Part shown: one piece after another, positions 46,783 to 56,600 of the stretch
Layout: the number at the start of each line of letters is the position of its first letter
Numbering within the stretch: position 1 is the first letter of the stretch
From: Luteimonas panaciterrae
Lineage (GTDB): Bacteria; Pseudomonadota; Gammaproteobacteria; Xanthomonadales; Xanthomonadaceae
Direction: 5' to 3'
NCBI RefSeq assembly: GCF_020511115.1
Contig: NZ_JAJAVH010000007.1
Location: 186,001 to 250,000, forward strand
DNA: 64,000 nucleotides
Notes under the pieces: generated by a model
Told to the model about the DNA's origin: nothing
Databases searched by the model: none
Seen by the model: only the letters and a program-made list of their open reading frames with translations
Position numbers and translations under genes: made by a program

Positions 46783-47331
46783 ATGAGCAACCTGACTCTT
46801 TGCAACAACACGTCCTATATCGCCCAGTACGTGGTCCTGAACGGCGAACAGGTGATCGCGCGCATTCCCGGCATCGGACCGGGTGCGCAGATGCAGATCC
46901 CGACCAACGACACCTATCAGGTGACGGCCACGGCAGTGATCAACGGCAATACCTACATCTCTGCGCCGCTGGATGTGAACGGCCCGACCAGCTTCCTGGC
47001 GCAAGTGGTGCAGGTGCAGGCACAAGGCACCTACGAGTTCAACCTGGTCGAACTGCCCAGCAGCAATCCCAATCAGCTGCAGTTCCAGAAAACCTGCCTG
47101 AGTTCGGTCACCTTCACCATCAGCAAGAACGGCGCGCCGCTGCAGACGGTAGTGGTCAACAACGCCTTCGAGATCCAGACGCTGACCATCGGCGACACGT
47201 TCTACATCTACGCGGTGATCAACGGCGTCACCACCGATACCACCACCACCACCAATCCGAACGCGGTGATCGCAGCCAACACCGACACCAGCACGCTGGA
47301 GTTCGGTTACTTCACGCTCGATGTCGGTTGA
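46783..47331 (+). CDS. Small beta-rich protein, internally duplicated, unknown function
   Basis: 182 residues, Thr/Asn/Val-rich, no Lys/Arg clusters, no signal peptide. MSNLTLCNNTSYIAQYVVLNG opens unit one; TCLSSVTFTISKNGAPLQTVVV opens unit two. Both continue to a shared ending (TYQVTATAVINGNTY and TFYIYAVINGVTT). Start 46783 has AGAGGA 8 bp upstream; in-frame ATG 46747 and GTG 46732 fall within the hairpin leader. The opening (LTLCNN) resembles that of the next protein (FTLCND). No family recognised. Confidence 0.68.
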   Translation: MSNLTLCNNTSYIAQYVVLNGEQVIARIPGIGPGAQMQIPTNDTYQVTATAVINGNTYISAPLDVNGPTSFLAQVVQVQAQGTYEFNLVELPSSNPNQLQFQKTCLSSVTFTISKNGAPLQTVVVNNAFEIQTLTIGDTFYIYAVINGVTTDTTTTTNPNAVIAANTDTSTLEFGYFTLDVG

Positions 47332-47445
47332 CGGCATTTCCGTCGACAGCGAACAGGCATCGCCATGCGGCCAGCTTCCGCCCCCCGCGCAGGCGGGGGG
47401 CCGGCCGCGCGATGACGCCCCTTCTCTTCTGCAAGGAAAACTCCC

Positions 47446-48324
47446 ATGAGCACAACCCAATTCACCCTGTGCAACGACGGGGTGCCGCCGAGCATCGGCC
47501 TGCTGACCTACATGATCAATGATGCCGCGGGAAAGAATTCCAAGATCACGGTGGAGTACGGGAGTACCGTGTTGTACCCCACATCGCCGAAGCACGCACC
47601 GTGGACCGTCACATGCCAGATCACCGGCAGCAAGAGTTCTATCCCCATCCTGTCCGGCGATACATGCACGATCGGCGACCCGTCGGCCGAATTCAATGTG
47701 GACTTCAACTTTCTGGTCGTTGCCAACGAAACCCCGACGCCACCGGATAACGGATGGCCCGATGACTGGAAGCCGATCTATGCACCCATCGCGCACGCTC
47801 CGCTATTCGAAGCGCCCGTCACCAAGAAGCTGGACTTCCCCATGCAGGCGCAGGCGCAGACCCAGTGGTGCTGGGCCGCGGTGAGCTCATCGGTCGCCGA
47901 CTTCTACCGGCCCTCCGGCACCGAACCTAATCCCGATTTCACCCAATGCAGATTGGCGGGCTGGGCATTCGCACCGCCTGGCAAGCCGGACGAATGCTGC
48001 AAGGACGGTGGCAGCTCGACCTGCAACAAACCGTACAAGACCAGGCTGGGATTGCAGCATGTGCAACACCTGCACGAAACGCTCGAACACCGCCTGAGCT
48101 TCGAGAAGATCCAGGAGGAAATCGTCGGCGGCCGTCCGATCGGCGTGTCGATCGGCTGGACCAGCGGCGGCGGCCATGCGGTGGCAATCACCGGCTACAG
48201 CACGATCGATAACGTCCAGTACATCCGTGTACAGGACCCGGGCGGCGCCACCAAGAAGCTGGTGCGGTTGACGAGCTTCCCCAGTGGCGGCACCTGGCGG
48301 CGAACCTTCACCACTCAGGCCTGA
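47446..48324 (+). CDS. Papain-fold cysteine protease, AvrRpt2-like (C70), with N-terminal beta domain
   Basis: 292 residues. Residues 1-100 form a beta domain starting MSTTQFTLCNDG, like the preceding protein. Residues about 120-290 are a papain-like domain: Gln136 (oxyanion hole), Cys142 in TQWCWAAVSSSVADFY, His244 in GGGHAVAITGY, Asp264 in RVQDPGG. The spacing matches AvrRpt2-type peptidases, which plant pathogens deliver into hosts; related proteins also occur as bacteriocin-like proteases. Extra Cys (CCKDGGSSTC) may form disulfides or bind metal. No signal peptide. AAGGAAAA 5-8 bp before the ATG. Confidence 0.8.
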   Translation: MSTTQFTLCNDGVPPSIGLLTYMINDAAGKNSKITVEYGSTVLYPTSPKHAPWTVTCQITGSKSSIPILSGDTCTIGDPSAEFNVDFNFLVVANETPTPPDNGWPDDWKPIYAPIAHAPLFEAPVTKKLDFPMQAQAQTQWCWAAVSSSVADFYRPSGTEPNPDFTQCRLAGWAFAPPGKPDECCKDGGSSTCNKPYKTRLGLQHVQHLHETLEHRLSFEKIQEEIVGGRPIGVSIGWTSGGGHAVAITGYSTIDNVQYIRVQDPGGATKKLVRLTSFPSGGTWRRTFTTQA

Positions 48325-48339
48325 AACGGAGATACCACG

Positions 48340-48951
48340 ATGAAAATCATACAAAAGCACAATCTCCCGGCCGTCGATTATCTGGTCCGTGAGCTGGTAC
48401 AAGGTGCGCACGCTCAGGGACTGCTGTCTTCGGAGCTGCAGGACGCGGAACTGTCGGACATCGAAAGCGGCATGCTGCACGAGATTCGCGAGATCTCGCT
48501 GCACCATCTGGCCGAAGGCGGCGGATTCCAGCACGCCGTGCCGACCGGACTGCGCTGCCTGCTGCGCAGTGGCAGAATCGCCAGCGCCGCGGTCGATCTG
48601 GACACAGGCGGCGCGCAAGACGATGGCGATGTCGAAATCGAGGGGCTGGTCGAAGGCGACCAGATTCGCCACGTCGGACAGACCTTGCAACGCATCAAGG
48701 CGCATTCGCCGAGCAACGGTGGCGACGCAGGCGTGCTCTCGCTGCTGCGTTGCCGCGCCCTCAACCTCGAAGTCCTGGTCATGGAGCCCGAGGATGGCGG
48801 CAAGCCACTGGTCTTTCCGTTGCTGCCCGGACTCGCGCCACTGAAAGAGCGCGTCTACAGCGAGCCCGCGTTCCGCAAGGCGATCCAGCCCGAAGCCAAG
48901 CGCGTGTTGGCCGAGTATTCGCGCGCCAGCGGCGAAAGCCTGGAAGGCTGA
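48340..48951 (+). CDS. Island protein of unknown function
   Basis: 203 residues, acidic, no family recognised. It starts 15 bp after the protease stop, with CGGAGATACC as ribosome site, so the two are co-transcribed and may work together (for example as a protease partner or inhibitor, which is only a guess). Segments: NLPAVDYLVRELVQGAHAQGLL, GMLHEIREISLHHLAEGGGFQHAV, DVEIEGLVEGDQIRHVGQTLQRI and a C-terminal helix EPAFRKAIQPEAKRVLAEYSRA. No signal peptide or membrane segment. Confidence 0.65.
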   Translation: MKIIQKHNLPAVDYLVRELVQGAHAQGLLSSELQDAELSDIESGMLHEIREISLHHLAEGGGFQHAVPTGLRCLLRSGRIASAAVDLDTGGAQDDGDVEIEGLVEGDQIRHVGQTLQRIKAHSPSNGGDAGVLSLLRCRALNLEVLVMEPEDGGKPLVFPLLPGLAPLKERVYSEPAFRKAIQPEAKRVLAEYSRASGESLEG

Positions 48952-49023
48952 GTCAGTCGTACCTGGATGTCCCCGCCAGGGATCGGCGGGGACGCATCCG
49001 CAAGCCTCCAAGGAAATCCCGTC

Positions 49024-51918
49024 ATGCACAGCCATCGCGAGCCATCGACTCCCGTGCCGGACGCGATTCCGGCTTACAACCATCACTGGCGAAAGACGGC
49101 GCGCGCCGGCTTCGAGATCGAGGTGGCGTGGCGCTGCCTGGATCGTGGCCGCGCGATCGAGGGACAGGTGCGCGACCTGCGTGGATCGGCCTTGATGCCG
49201 TTCGCGTTGTCGTTGGACGGACACACACGCACCGTGTTGGTCCTGACGCATTCGACGCAGCCGCAGGCCAACGAGACCTTCGTCGACGTCACCCTGCAAC
49301 TGCAGCGCAGGGATGATCTGGTCCTGCTTGACTGCAACCTGCCGATCAGCGACAGCGAGTACTACAACGGACCGATCGGCCAATGGCAGTTGTTCGATCC
49401 GCCGACGCCGGGGCCGTCGCCCGCCCCCGATCCCGGCGACGAGGACGACATCTCGATCCTGGCACCGATGGACGCGGGCGATCTGTTCCCGTTCGTGTGG
49501 ATGCAACCGCTCACACCACGCCAGCTCGACGAGATTCCTTTGCGCTTCGTGCATTGCGCGAACCCGTCGTCGTTGCCGCTGTACCAGCAGTTGCTGCAGG
49601 CAGGCAGTGCGGCGGCGAAGATCGCCGACGCGCAAACTTTCCATGCCGGCAGCGGTTTCGTGAAGGATCTATCCGCGCTCGGACCGACCGTGGCGCGCAT
49701 GCCCGGCGTCTGCCGGCAATTTCTCGACCTGACCGGCAGGATCGAACCGCTCGAACTGACCGAACTGGCAGAACTGGAACTGGGATTGCCACCGGGCACG
49801 AGCCTGGAGGAATACCTCCATGGCAGCGAGTGGCAGGCAGCGCTGTCCGCGCTGTGGCAAAGCGTGTTCGCGATCGCGCTCGCGGGCACACCCGCCGATG
49901 CCGCGATCGCGGCGCGCATGTGCGCGACGCTGCGCCTGGGGCAGTTCCTGACGCTGGTAACGCAAGATGCCGTCACGACACCGGCACTGGACACCGAAGC
50001 GGCGCGGCATCTCGCGCTGCAGGCGCGACTGGTCGTGCCGGACGCGGTCGCCACGCAGCCACCATCGCCTTCCCTGCACGGCGGCACCGAGAGCGCAAGC
50101 TGGGAAGTGCTGGGCATCGGACAACTCAAGCTGGCACGCCATCGCCTGGTCGGTTATTCGGCGGGCGAACTCGCCGACGTGGTCAACGTGATGCCGCGCG
50201 AGCGCCAGGAAGTACAGGAACACAGCCTCACGCACGCATCCGCGCACGAGCAGATGCGCAGCGCCGGCGAACGCGAGCACGAGCAACGCCGGCAACGCTC
50301 GGACAGCAGCGAACTGGCCGATGCCGTCGCCGAAGTCATGGCCGCCGATGGTCTTGCACGTAACCTCAGCAAGGTCACACCCGCTTACGAGAACCTCAAC
50401 ATGTCGCTGTCCGGCACCTGGGCCGGCAGCGCAGCCAACGCGGCCTGGAATCGCAAGGACCAGACCTCGCTGGTGCAGCGGATCACCGAACGCGCGGTGC
50501 ATCGACTCAACGACCGCGTCAGCCAGCGTCGCGGCCTGGAATGGCAGGCGCTGCGCGAACAGCGCCGTTCGCAATTGATCGACAACAGCGGACACGGCCG
50601 TCTGGTCGGCCTCTACCACTGGATCGACCGCGTGGTGCGAGTACGGCTGGAACCATTGGGCGGTCGGTTGGTGCTGGAATTCCTGCTTTCCGATCCGGCC
50701 GGGCCTTGGCTGCAGCAGTTGTGCGATGCCAGCCATCCGCCTCTGCAGAAACCGCCGTCATTGCCGGCACCGCAATCGCAACAACCGCCCTACAGCATCG
50801 TCACAGCCGACAACTACCAGGAACTCGGCGCCAGCTACGGTCTGCTCGATCTCGAACCACCGCCGCCGCAACAACTCGCGGTGAGCGCGACCATCGACCA
50901 GATCACCCTCGGCGATCTTTCGCGGCTACGCATTCCCGACGGTTACCAGGCCGCCTCCGGCAGCGCCACTCTGGCCGTGGCCGACAGCCGCTATGCGCTG
51001 GCCTGTTCGATCGGCGGCATCGATCTTCCCGCCACGAAAGCAGCCGCCGAACCGCAACTGTCGGCCTCCGTGCCCGCCTGCACGAGCAGCAGTGCCGGCC
51101 CGGTGGTGATCGCGCCACCATCGCCCGTGGCGCCGCTGTTGCAGACGAGCGCGCTGAGCGGGATCGCCAAAGCGACAGGCGCGGTGCCGGTGACCGTCAT
51201 CACCGCCGCGCCGGCCTTCGCCGTCACCGTGCAACTGCAATGTGAACTGGCGGGCACGCTCGAGACCAATCCGTTGTATGTCGCCTGGCAGATGCGCGTC
51301 TATGCACGTTTGCTCGAAGCCTGGCGCGAAGCCGACGCGCGCTACGCGCTTGCACTCTCCGAACGCATCCGCATCGCCGCGCCGCATCCTGGCGATCTCC
51401 AGCGCAAATTGTTACGGCAGGGCTGTCTCGACGCACTGGCGCCCGCGCCGCAAACCGACGGCCACAGCCAGCGCGATTACGCGGCGCTGTTCGGTTGGGC
51501 GCACATGACCTGGCAGTACATGCAGCACCCGACCGATGGCGGCCAGAGCTGGCCGGAACCGGCGCCTTCGGCGCATCTGCGGCCCCGTGTCGAGGATGGA
51601 CTGGACGATTTCCTGCATGCATCCGCCGCACGCGTGCTGCTGCCGGTACTGCCCGGTTCGGAAGCCTGGCTATTGTGGTTGCTGCAATTCCCGATTCCCT
51701 GGGCGGGTGGTCCCGCCGACGTGCCCGCCACGGCCGGGACCGTGGCGTTGCTGGAAGAATTGCAGCCGACGCCCGAAACGATCGTGGAACCGATCCCGTG
51801 CTGGACGCTGCGCGTCCCCACCACATTGCTGTACCTGCAGTCCGGCTCACGATTGCCGCCGCCACTGTTGGATGTCGCACCCGCCATCGTCACCGAGGAG
51901 ATCACCGATGCATCCTAG
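49024..51918 (+). CDS. Large (964 aa) protein of unknown function, next to a tail-collar gene
   Basis: 964 residues, no signal peptide. Residues 1-120 are beta-rich (HHWRKTARAGFEIEVAWRCLDRG, NETFVDVTLQLQRRDDLVLLDCNLP); a Pro/Asp linker follows near 130. Residues about 390-430 are a charged helical segment (ERQEVQEHSLTHASAHEQMRS). Residues about 470-560 hold AAWNRKDQTSLVQRITERAVHRLNDRVSQRR and GLYHWIDRVVRVRLEPLGGRLVLEFLLSDPA. I have seen similar 'hinge' segments in very large proteins of other bacteria but cannot name the family. The end is Pro-rich beta. AAGGAAA sits 9 bp upstream. It overlaps the collar gene by 11 bp, so the products are probably made together. Confidence 0.7.
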   Translation: MHSHREPSTPVPDAIPAYNHHWRKTARAGFEIEVAWRCLDRGRAIEGQVRDLRGSALMPFALSLDGHTRTVLVLTHSTQPQANETFVDVTLQLQRRDDLVLLDCNLPISDSEYYNGPIGQWQLFDPPTPGPSPAPDPGDEDDISILAPMDAGDLFPFVWMQPLTPRQLDEIPLRFVHCANPSSLPLYQQLLQAGSAAAKIADAQTFHAGSGFVKDLSALGPTVARMPGVCRQFLDLTGRIEPLELTELAELELGLPPGTSLEEYLHGSEWQAALSALWQSVFAIALAGTPADAAIAARMCATLRLGQFLTLVTQDAVTTPALDTEAARHLALQARLVVPDAVATQPPSPSLHGGTESASWEVLGIGQLKLARHRLVGYSAGELADVVNVMPRERQEVQEHSLTHASAHEQMRSAGEREHEQRRQRSDSSELADAVAEVMAADGLARNLSKVTPAYENLNMSLSGTWAGSAANAAWNRKDQTSLVQRITERAVHRLNDRVSQRRGLEWQALREQRRSQLIDNSGHGRLVGLYHWIDRVVRVRLEPLGGRLVLEFLLSDPAGPWLQQLCDASHPPLQKPPSLPAPQSQQPPYSIVTADNYQELGASYGLLDLEPPPPQQLAVSATIDQITLGDLSRLRIPDGYQAASGSATLAVADSRYALACSIGGIDLPATKAAAEPQLSASVPACTSSSAGPVVIAPPSPVAPLLQTSALSGIAKATGAVPVTVITAAPAFAVTVQLQCELAGTLETNPLYVAWQMRVYARLLEAWREADARYALALSERIRIAAPHPGDLQRKLLRQGCLDALAPAPQTDGHSQRDYAALFGWAHMTWQYMQHPTDGGQSWPEPAPSAHLRPRVEDGLDDFLHASAARVLLPVLPGSEAWLLWLLQFPIPWAGGPADVPATAGTVALLEELQPTPETIVEPIPCWTLRVPTTLLYLQSGSRLPPPLLDVAPAIVTEEITDAS

Positions 51919-52516
51919 CGGCGAGCTGCCCTGGGCGTATTTCCCGGCGCTGCTGCCGGTGCCGGGCGCGCTGCCGATCGGCGCGGTGCTGACGTATGCC
52001 GGTCCGTTGGCGACAAGCGACACGCAGCCGCCGGGATTGAATCTCGCCGAAGTCACCACACGCCTCGCCGCCGCCGGCTGGCTGCCTTGCGACGGCCGCT
52101 CCCTGTCCTGCGGCGACTATGCACTGCTCTACGGCGTGATCGGCAAGGCTTTCGGCGGCGACGGCACGCATTTCAATCTGCCGGATCTGCGCGGCCGCTT
52201 CGTGCGCGGCGTCGATGGCGGCGAAGGACGCGATCCCTCGACGGCGAAGCGCACTGCTTCGAACAAAGGCGGCAATAGCGGCGATCAGGTCGGCTCGCTG
52301 CAGAGCGACGCCTACCAGGGTCATGAACACGACTACAGCGCCGCCAACACCAGCATCGTGGTGCAGCCGGGCGAAACGACCGTGTTCGGACCGGCCGAAA
52401 TCACGCAAGCGACCACGGGACAGATCGCCGACAAAGCCGGTAACGGCACACCGCGCGCGGACAAGGAAACACGGCCGATCAACCTGTATCTGAATTACAT
52501 CATTCGCTACAAATGA
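51908..52516 (+). CDS. Phage tail-collar domain protein
   Basis: 202 residues. Collar-type domain (as in microcystin-dependent or phage tail-fibre proteins): IGAVLTYAGPLATSD, GWLPCDGRSLSCGDYALLYGVIGKAFGGDGTHFNLPDLRGRFVRGVD, then SDAYQGHEHDY and a C-terminal RPINLYLNYIIRYK. No signal peptide. Such domains trimerise fibre tips. Start overlaps the 964-aa gene. No phage structural genes are in the window, so this is not an ordinary prophage remnant as far as visible. Confidence 0.85.
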   Translation: MHPSGELPWAYFPALLPVPGALPIGAVLTYAGPLATSDTQPPGLNLAEVTTRLAAAGWLPCDGRSLSCGDYALLYGVIGKAFGGDGTHFNLPDLRGRFVRGVDGGEGRDPSTAKRTASNKGGNSGDQVGSLQSDAYQGHEHDYSAANTSIVVQPGETTVFGPAEITQATTGQIADKAGNGTPRADKETRPINLYLNYIIRYK

Positions 52517-52543
52517 AGCATCGCGACATCGGTACTTCATTCT

Positions 52544-53413
52544 TCAAGAGATCTTGAACGTCTCCCGCACGGCATGCGCGTGCGCGAACGCCGCGCTGGC
52601 GGACGCGGCGAACACTTCCTGCTTGAGACGAACGCTGATCGACGCCGCCAGCGCCTCCTGCGCACGCAGCACGTCGTCGTCGGCGTGATCGAACCGGGCC
52701 GACCAGATCAGGCAATGGCTGCGGGCGTCGATCAGCCGCATCGTCGCCCGCAGCATTCCCGCCGCCTGACGCACGCCGCCTTCCAGCCGATAGTCGGCCT
52801 CGCGGACCTCCGCGTCGTCGTGCGCCAGCACCGCCACGGCCACCAGGCCGTGCAGTTCGCCGAACAATCCATGCAGCAGTTCCTCACGCAGGCCCCGCGT
52901 GAAGGGCAGGATCGCCGGCTCGTCACCGACACCCTCGATCACATCCAGCACCAGCACCTGATAGAAGGCCTTGAACGGCGCCTGCCGCCGTTCGCGCGAG
53001 ACGCTGGACACGGTCGTGGCATAGCTGCCCTGCGGAATCTCGAAACGCACCGTGTCCGCGCTGCCGTCCTCCTCGTAGTAGCGGCGCAGACGATCGCGCA
53101 GACGCCCCATCTGCACGCGCACGCTGGGATCGTCGCCCGGGCTGTAGAGGTTCGGATCCTTGCCCAGCGCTTCCAGGCCGATGCTGTACTCCGTCAGTCG
53201 TCGTAGATCGCCGGTGACGCTGTGCTGCACCACGAAGCGAAGCAGCCGACGCATGCACGGCGACTTCGCGAACAATGGGCTGTCCAGCACCCGCGCCAGG
53301 GCCGCCATCGCCTGTTCGGGCTCGACGACGCCCTCACTGGCCGGAGACGCATCACGGCGCCTGGACAGCGCATCGGCGGCGACCGTGGACGCGATGGTCT
53401 TGCTGGTATTCAT
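52544..53413 (-). CDS. wHTH and TolB-like-domain regulator
   Basis: 289 residues. N-terminal region is a recurrent DNA-binding type module: LARVLDSPLFAKSPCMRRLLRFVVQHSVTGDLRRLTEYSIGLEALGKDPNLYSPGDDPSVRVQMGRLRDRLRRYYEE. The C-terminal part (VLVLDVIEGVGDEPAILPFTRGLREELLHGLFG to RATMRLIDARSHCLIWSARFDH) resembles the TolB-N or adenylate-cyclase-associated fold often found with it. No membrane segment, so likely cytosolic. Divergent from the STAND regulator, convergent with the collar gene by 27 bp. Likely local control of the island, inferred. Confidence 0.7.
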   Translation of the reverse strand: MNTSKTIASTVAADALSRRRDASPASEGVVEPEQAMAALARVLDSPLFAKSPCMRRLLRFVVQHSVTGDLRRLTEYSIGLEALGKDPNLYSPGDDPSVRVQMGRLRDRLRRYYEEDGSADTVRFEIPQGSYATTVSSVSRERRQAPFKAFYQVLVLDVIEGVGDEPAILPFTRGLREELLHGLFGELHGLVAVAVLAHDDAEVREADYRLEGGVRQAAGMLRATMRLIDARSHCLIWSARFDHADDDVLRAQEALAASISVRLKQEVFAASASAAFAHAHAVRETFKIS

Positions 53414-53660
53414 CGATGACTCCGAAGCCGGTTTCCGCGTGAACCCATGAGCCGCGCCGACGACGCATCCGCAGTCGCCGCGACATCAAATGTGTCGGCG
53501 ATCGCATTCCGGTTCGAGCCGGGTTCTCACCGCCGGCCGCAGTGCAACGCACTCCCCGTCCGAAATCCCTTCCGAATACCTTACGATTCACAACGCTTTG
53601 AAAAGAAAAGCGAATTGCGCCACCCATCCACTCGGTTGCCTGCGGCGGATTGGCGGCAAG

Positions 53661-53680
53661 CGGCGTCAAACGGCGTCAAA
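53661..53680 (+). promoter_or_regulatory. Tandem 10-bp direct repeat before the STAND regulator
   Basis: CGGCGTCAAA is present twice in tandem at 53661-53670 and 53671-53680, 16 bp before the ATG at 53697. A 10-bp period puts both copies on one face of the helix. ToxR/OmpR-type regulators bind tandem direct repeats, so an autoregulatory site is possible. Confidence 0.45.
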
Positions 53681-53696
53681 TGGGGGGCGCTGGCGG

Positions 53697-56600
53697 ATGT
53701 CCCAGGCGAGTTTTCGCTTCGGCGAGTGGCGGGTCTGGCCACAGGCCAATGCCATCGGTCGTGACGGTGTACGACGGCAGTTGGAGCCGCGCCTGATGCA
53801 GGTGCTGTCGGTGCTGTGCGCGCGCAGCGGCGAGGTCGTCAGCACCGAGGAATTGCTGCGGCTGTGCTGGGGGTCCACCGTCTACGGCGACGGACCGGTG
53901 CACAAGGCGATCACCCAGTTGCGCAAGGCGCTCGGCGATCAGCCAACCGAAGCACGCTACATCCAGACCATCCGCAAGCGCGGCTATCGCGCGGTCGCGC
54001 ATGTGACGAACCCGGATGGAATCCGCTCGCGACGCGAGCCGGTCGAATGGCGCGACGGCTCGCCGTTCCGCGGCCTGGAACCTTTCGACCGGCGCCATGC
54101 CGGCGTGTTCTACGGTCGGGCACAGGCCGGGGCCGGATTATTGGCCTGCCTGCGCGCGCAGACGGCGCAAGGTTGCGCAATGGTCCTCCTGCTGGGACCC
54201 AGCGGCAGCGGCAAGACCTCGCTCGTGCAAGCCAGCGTGCTGCCTGCGCTGATGGGCGAAGGCGAAATCGCCGCCGGCGCGATGAATGCAGGTGCGATGG
54301 ATGCAATAGAACAGGAAGACCCCATCCCACTGGCAGCCGTTGCGAATCTGGATGTCGCGAATCTGGATTCGACGCGCCTGGACGATCATGGCCCCTGGCG
54401 TTTGCTCGCCGAGGCCATGCTCGACTGGCGCATCGGCGCCCGCGCCGTGTTGCCGCCGCAATCCGTCGAAGTGCTGGCGCAGCGCCTGGCGCAATCGTTC
54501 GAGCTGGTGCAAGCCGAACTGCGCTGGCAGCTGGATGGCCTCCTCGGCGGCGCGCGCAAGCAGGCGGCGTTGGGATTGTTCGTCGATCAGCTCGAGAAAC
54601 TGTTCCTCGCTCCGACCCTCGATCCGGCAGCGCAGGACGCCTTCATCGCCGTATTGCACGCGCTGGCCAGCGACGGCGACGTGCTGGTGATCCTGGCCTG
54701 CCGCAACGATCTGTATCCACGGCTCGCGCGCCAGCCCTTGCTGATGGCGCTGAAGACGCGCGGCGGGCACTACGATCTTCCGGCGCCGAGTCACGCCGAG
54801 ATTTCGCAGATGATCCGCATCCCCGCGCACGCGGCCGGTCTCTCGTTCGGGATCGATCGCGACAGCCAGACGCATCTGGACGATGCGCTGTGCGCCGCGG
54901 CCGCCGCAAGCCCCGATGCGCTGCCGCTGCTGCAATACGCACTGCATCTGCTCTACGAGGCACGCTCGACATCCAACGAACTCGACTTCGCCGCCTATCG
55001 CCGCATCGGCGGCATCGAGGGTGCGATCAGTTATCGCGCCGAAACACTGCTGTCTGGCATGGGCGAACGCGAACAGGCCAGCCTGCCGCACGTCCTCGCG
55101 TTGCTGGTTTCGCTCTCGGAAGACGAGGGTGTCGTCGTCGGCCGCCGCGCCCTCTGGAGCGCACTGCGCTCGGAGGCCGAACGCAACCTCGTCCGCGCCC
55201 TGGTCGATGCGCGTCTGCTGGTCAGCGAACTGGTGGCCGGCGCTCCGGGCTTCGGCGTCGCGCATGAAGCGCTGCTGCGGCGTTGGCCGCGCGCCATTGC
55301 CTGGATCGAACAGCATCGCTCGCTCCTGCGCGCGCATGCGCGTCTGTCCACACTGGCCGCGCGCTGGCAGGAAGCCCAACGCAGCCATGACCTGTTGCTG
55401 CCCGATGGCCGTCAATTGGAGGAAGCCCGGCAATTGCTCGCGGATGAAGTGATCGTGCTGGCACCGGTCGAACGCGCCTTGATCGACGCTTCCATCGCAC
55501 GCGCCACGCGGCGACGGCGACTGCGCGGCGCAGCCCTCGCCAGCATCGGCGCGCTGGCATTGCTGGTCGGCGTGCTCGGCCTGCTGGCGATCCGCGCGGA
55601 TCGTGCCGCACAGGTCCGACGCGTTCAGGCCGAAGGACTGATGAGTTACATGCTCGGCGATTTCGCCGACAAACTGCGTCCGCTCGGCCGACTCGATCTG
55701 CTCGAAGGCATCAGCGCGAAAGCCTTCGCCTATCTCGCCGACACACGTGGCGAACGCCTCGACCCGGCCGAACAGAAGCAGCGCGCGCAGGCGCTGCAGG
55801 TCATCGCCGAAGTGCAGATCTCGCGCGGCGCGCCGGAACAGGCCGACAAGGCCCTGAATGCCGCTCGCACGCTACTGTTGCGCCGCCTCGACGAATTTCC
55901 GAACGATGCGGACGCGCTCAAGCTGCTCGGCGTCAATGCGTTCTGGCTCGGCAGCATTCGCCTGGACCGCAACGAGCTGGCACAAGCGCAGGGACATTTC
56001 GACGAATACCTGCGCGCCAGCCGACGCCGCCATGCGCTGCGGCCGGACGATGTCGATGCCTGGATCGAGGAATCCTATGCCCTCAACAGCCTCGGCACGC
56101 TCTCGCTCAAGCGCGGCGACTTGCAACGCGCGGCCGACGCCTTCGCCCGATCGGTCGATCTCAAGCTGCGCGCGCTGCAACGCCAGCCGCAGGACGCCAC
56201 GCTGAAAGCCGATCTCGCCGACAGCATCTCCTGGGAAGCCACCACCCAGCAGCGCGCCGGACAACTACAGGCCGCGCTGGCGGCTTACGCGCGCGAGGCG
56301 GCCATCATCACGCGCCTGCAGGGCAATCCGCCGGTGGAAGCACTCTGGCGGCATCGACTGGCCTACGCGTTCGTGCACAGCGCCGAACTGCGGCTCGCGC
56401 TCGGCCAGCACGAACGCGCGGCCAAGGAGCTTCGGCAGGCATTGCACGAACTCGAGGACATCGTCGCCGCGCAACCGGACAACCTCGATTGGGCCAGCGA
56501 TCTGCTGTACGCGCGATTGCTCTGGGAAGACCTTGCCTCGGCAATGGCGCGGACACGCTCCCTCGCCGCTTCGCAAGCCCTCATCGCGCAATCACAGGCG

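Noticed and set aside
47887..49644. 585-codon minus-strand frame in the island
   Set aside because: Antisense to the protease, the orphan and the 964-aa gene, all with ribosome sites; no recognisable protein motif.
51908..52516. Prophage remnant
   Set aside because: One collar-domain protein alone, with no capsid, terminase, integrase, lysis genes or attachment repeats in the window.
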